Below, piece by piece: positions 5,047 through 6,111 of a DNA stretch of 6,111 nucleotides. This stretch comes from Oscillospiraceae bacterium. Lineage in GTDB: Bacteria; Bacillota; Clostridia; Oscillospirales; Acutalibacteraceae. The first letter of the stretch is position 1. Each line of letters begins with the position of its first letter. Position numbers and translations under genes: made by a program. The notes beneath the pieces are model-generated. The model saw only the letters and a program-made list of their open reading frames with translations. It was not told the DNA's origin and did no database searches. Where the stretch lies: positions 1 to 6,111 of the forward strand of contig JAITBA010000221.1 in NCBI GenBank assembly GCA_031283835.1, given 5' to 3'.

Positions 5047-6111
5047 ATGCAAAACAAAAAGAACAAAATCATCTATACCGTGGCCACCGCGCACCTCGAC
5101 ACCTCGTGGCACTGGCCGCTCGAAACCACCATCGCCGAATACCTCCCAAAAACCCTGGAGGATAATTTTGCGCTGTTTAAAAAATATCCCAACTACACTT
5201 TTTCTTTTGAGGGTGCCTACCGCTACGCCCTGGCGGAGGAATATTACCCGGAACTGTTCAAAGAACTGCAAACCTATATTACCCAGGGGCGGTGGCGCGT
5301 GGCGGGCAGCGCATGGGAAAACGGCGATGTGAACCTGCCATCACCCGAGGCGCTCATGCGCAATTTTTTGTTTGGTAACCGCTATTTTTGCCAAAAATGC
5401 GGCGCAACCAGCTGCGATGTGTTTTTGCCCGATTGCTTTGGCTTTGGCGCGGCGCTGCCGGGCGTGGCGGCGCACATGGGCCTCAAGGGCTTCGTCACAC
5501 AAAAGCTCACCTGGGGCAGCGCGGGGCGGGTGCCCTTTGCGCTGGGGTGCTGGCAAGGGCCCGACGGCAGCAAAATCTTTGCCTGCCCCGACGCGCACAA
5601 CTACGCCGCCGCGCCAAAAAGCGCGCGCCGCCACTTCGCCATCCGCCTGGCCCTGCGCAAAAGCGACCGTGCCCTGCTGCTCCATGGCGTGGGCGACCAA
5701 GGCGGTGCGCCAAACGAGGCCTCTGTGCGGGTCATGTGCGCCGAAGCCGCGCAAACAACCCCGCCGCAAACAAAATGTGCGGGCAGCGACGATATTTTCC
5801 GCGATTTGGCGGCCCTGCCCGCGGCACAGCGGGCCACGCTGCCGCTCTACAAAGGCGAATGGCTTCTTAGCGACCACGGCACCGGCTGCTACACCGCCCG
5901 CACCTGGAGCAAACGCTGGAACCGCAAGGCCGAGCAGTTGGCCTTCGCGGCAGAAACCGCCGGCGCCTTTGCATGCTTTCTTGGGCGGCAAGAGTACCCC
6001 CGGGCGCAGCTCAACGCCGCCTGGCAGCGCATCATCACCCACCAATTTCACGACGACATCACCGGCACCTCCAACGAAATCAGCTACCGGCGCAACTGGA
6101 ACGACCTGATG
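5047..6111 (+). CDS. Glycoside hydrolase family 38 alpha-mannosidase, N-terminal part (cut by window edge)
   Basis: GH38 enzymes are zinc-dependent retaining alpha-mannosidases. The first 355 codons are present and no stop is reached before the right edge; bacterial members usually run to about 800-1050 residues. Recognisable elements are AHLDTSWHWP (15-24) with metal ligands His16 and Asp18; LPDCFGFGAALPGVAAHMGLKGFVTQKLTW (127-156) with predicted nucleophile and metal ligand Asp129; LLHGVGDQGGAPNE (211-224); YKGEWLLSDHGTGCYT (268-283) followed by KRWNRKAEQL; and QFHDDITGTS (333-342), whose His335 matches the last zinc ligand. There is no signal peptide, so it is probably cytoplasmic and acts on imported oligosaccharides. 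The ATG is preceded by AGGAG (5037-5041) with a five-base spacer. It lies 22 bases after the membrane protein gene, probably in the same transcript. Confidence 0.93.
   Translation, partial: MQNKKNKIIYTVATAHLDTSWHWPLETTIAEYLPKTLEDNFALFKKYPNYTFSFEGAYRYALAEEYYPELFKELQTYITQGRWRVAGSAWENGDVNLPSPEALMRNFLFGNRYFCQKCGATSCDVFLPDCFGFGAALPGVAAHMGLKGFVTQKLTWGSAGRVPFALGCWQGPDGSKIFACPDAHNYAAAPKSARRHFAIRLALRKSDRALLLHGVGDQGGAPNEASVRVMCAEAAQTTPPQTKCAGSDDIFRDLAALPAAQRATLPLYKGEWLLSDHGTGCYTARTWSKRWNRKAEQLAFAAETAGAFACFLGRQEYPRAQLNAAWQRIITHQFHDDITGTSNEISYRRNWNDLM

Noticed and set aside
4129..5271. A 380-codon open frame on the minus strand
   Set aside because: It lies antisense to the membrane protein gene and the start of the GH38 gene, both of which have ribosome binding sites and recognisable domains. 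Its translation is rich in A, P, R and S with no domain, as expected of a shadow frame in GC-rich DNA.
5341..6109. Long open frames on both strands within the GH38 region
   Set aside because: The GH38 frame carries all the family motifs in order; the competing frames give low-complexity A/P/R/G-rich products with no motif.
1..6111. CRISPR array, insertion sequence, phage or defence system
   Set aside because: There are no regularly spaced repeats, no transposase or integrase motifs, no terminal inverted repeats, and every sizeable gene is explained by housekeeping, envelope or sugar-degradation families.

Overview
The window is GC-rich coding DNA that looks chromosomal and bacterial. The best guess is a high-GC member of the Firmicutes (Clostridia, Oscillospiraceae/Ruminococcaceae-like). 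The reasons are the dgt-dnaG gene order, the strong AGGAGG-type ribosome binding sites on nearly every gene, a ZapA-type division protein, and a short clostridial/actinobacterial-style class B penicillin-binding protein. The lineage is inferred from gene content and not proven.

Layout. On the minus strand, a dGTPase-like HD hydrolase (dgt, 1418 to 414) is followed by the N-terminal 125 codons of DNA primase (dnaG, 377 to beyond base 1). A 167-base AT-rich divergent intergenic region (1419-1585) separates these from a plus-strand set: zapA (1586-1951), a class I SAM-dependent methyltransferase (1953-2705) and a class B penicillin-binding protein (2732-4096). A 193-base spacer (4097-4289) carries a weak terminator-like hairpin and an extended -10 promoter candidate. 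It precedes a two-pass membrane protein with a signal-peptidase-I-like domain (4290-5024) and the first 355 codons of a GH38 alpha-mannosidase (5047 to beyond the end).

How the genes fit together. The left arm serves replication (dNTP control and primer synthesis). The divergent plus-strand operon serves division and wall synthesis (ZapA for the Z ring, PBP for peptidoglycan crosslinking), with a methyltransferase of unknown substrate between them. The right arm appears to be a separate unit that joins a membrane protein to a cytoplasmic glycosidase, and no functional link between those two is evident.

Most notable: the signal-peptidase-like protein seems to have lost both catalytic positions (Ala where the nucleophilic Ser is expected, Arg where the S26B His is expected) and carries a duplicated LPxFEEL motif at its N terminus. 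Also worth checking are repeated GTGATTTTCCT elements placed around the zapA promoter, and a hairpin overlapping the dnaG ribosome binding site. I see no CRISPR array, transposon, tRNA, rRNA or clear defence system.
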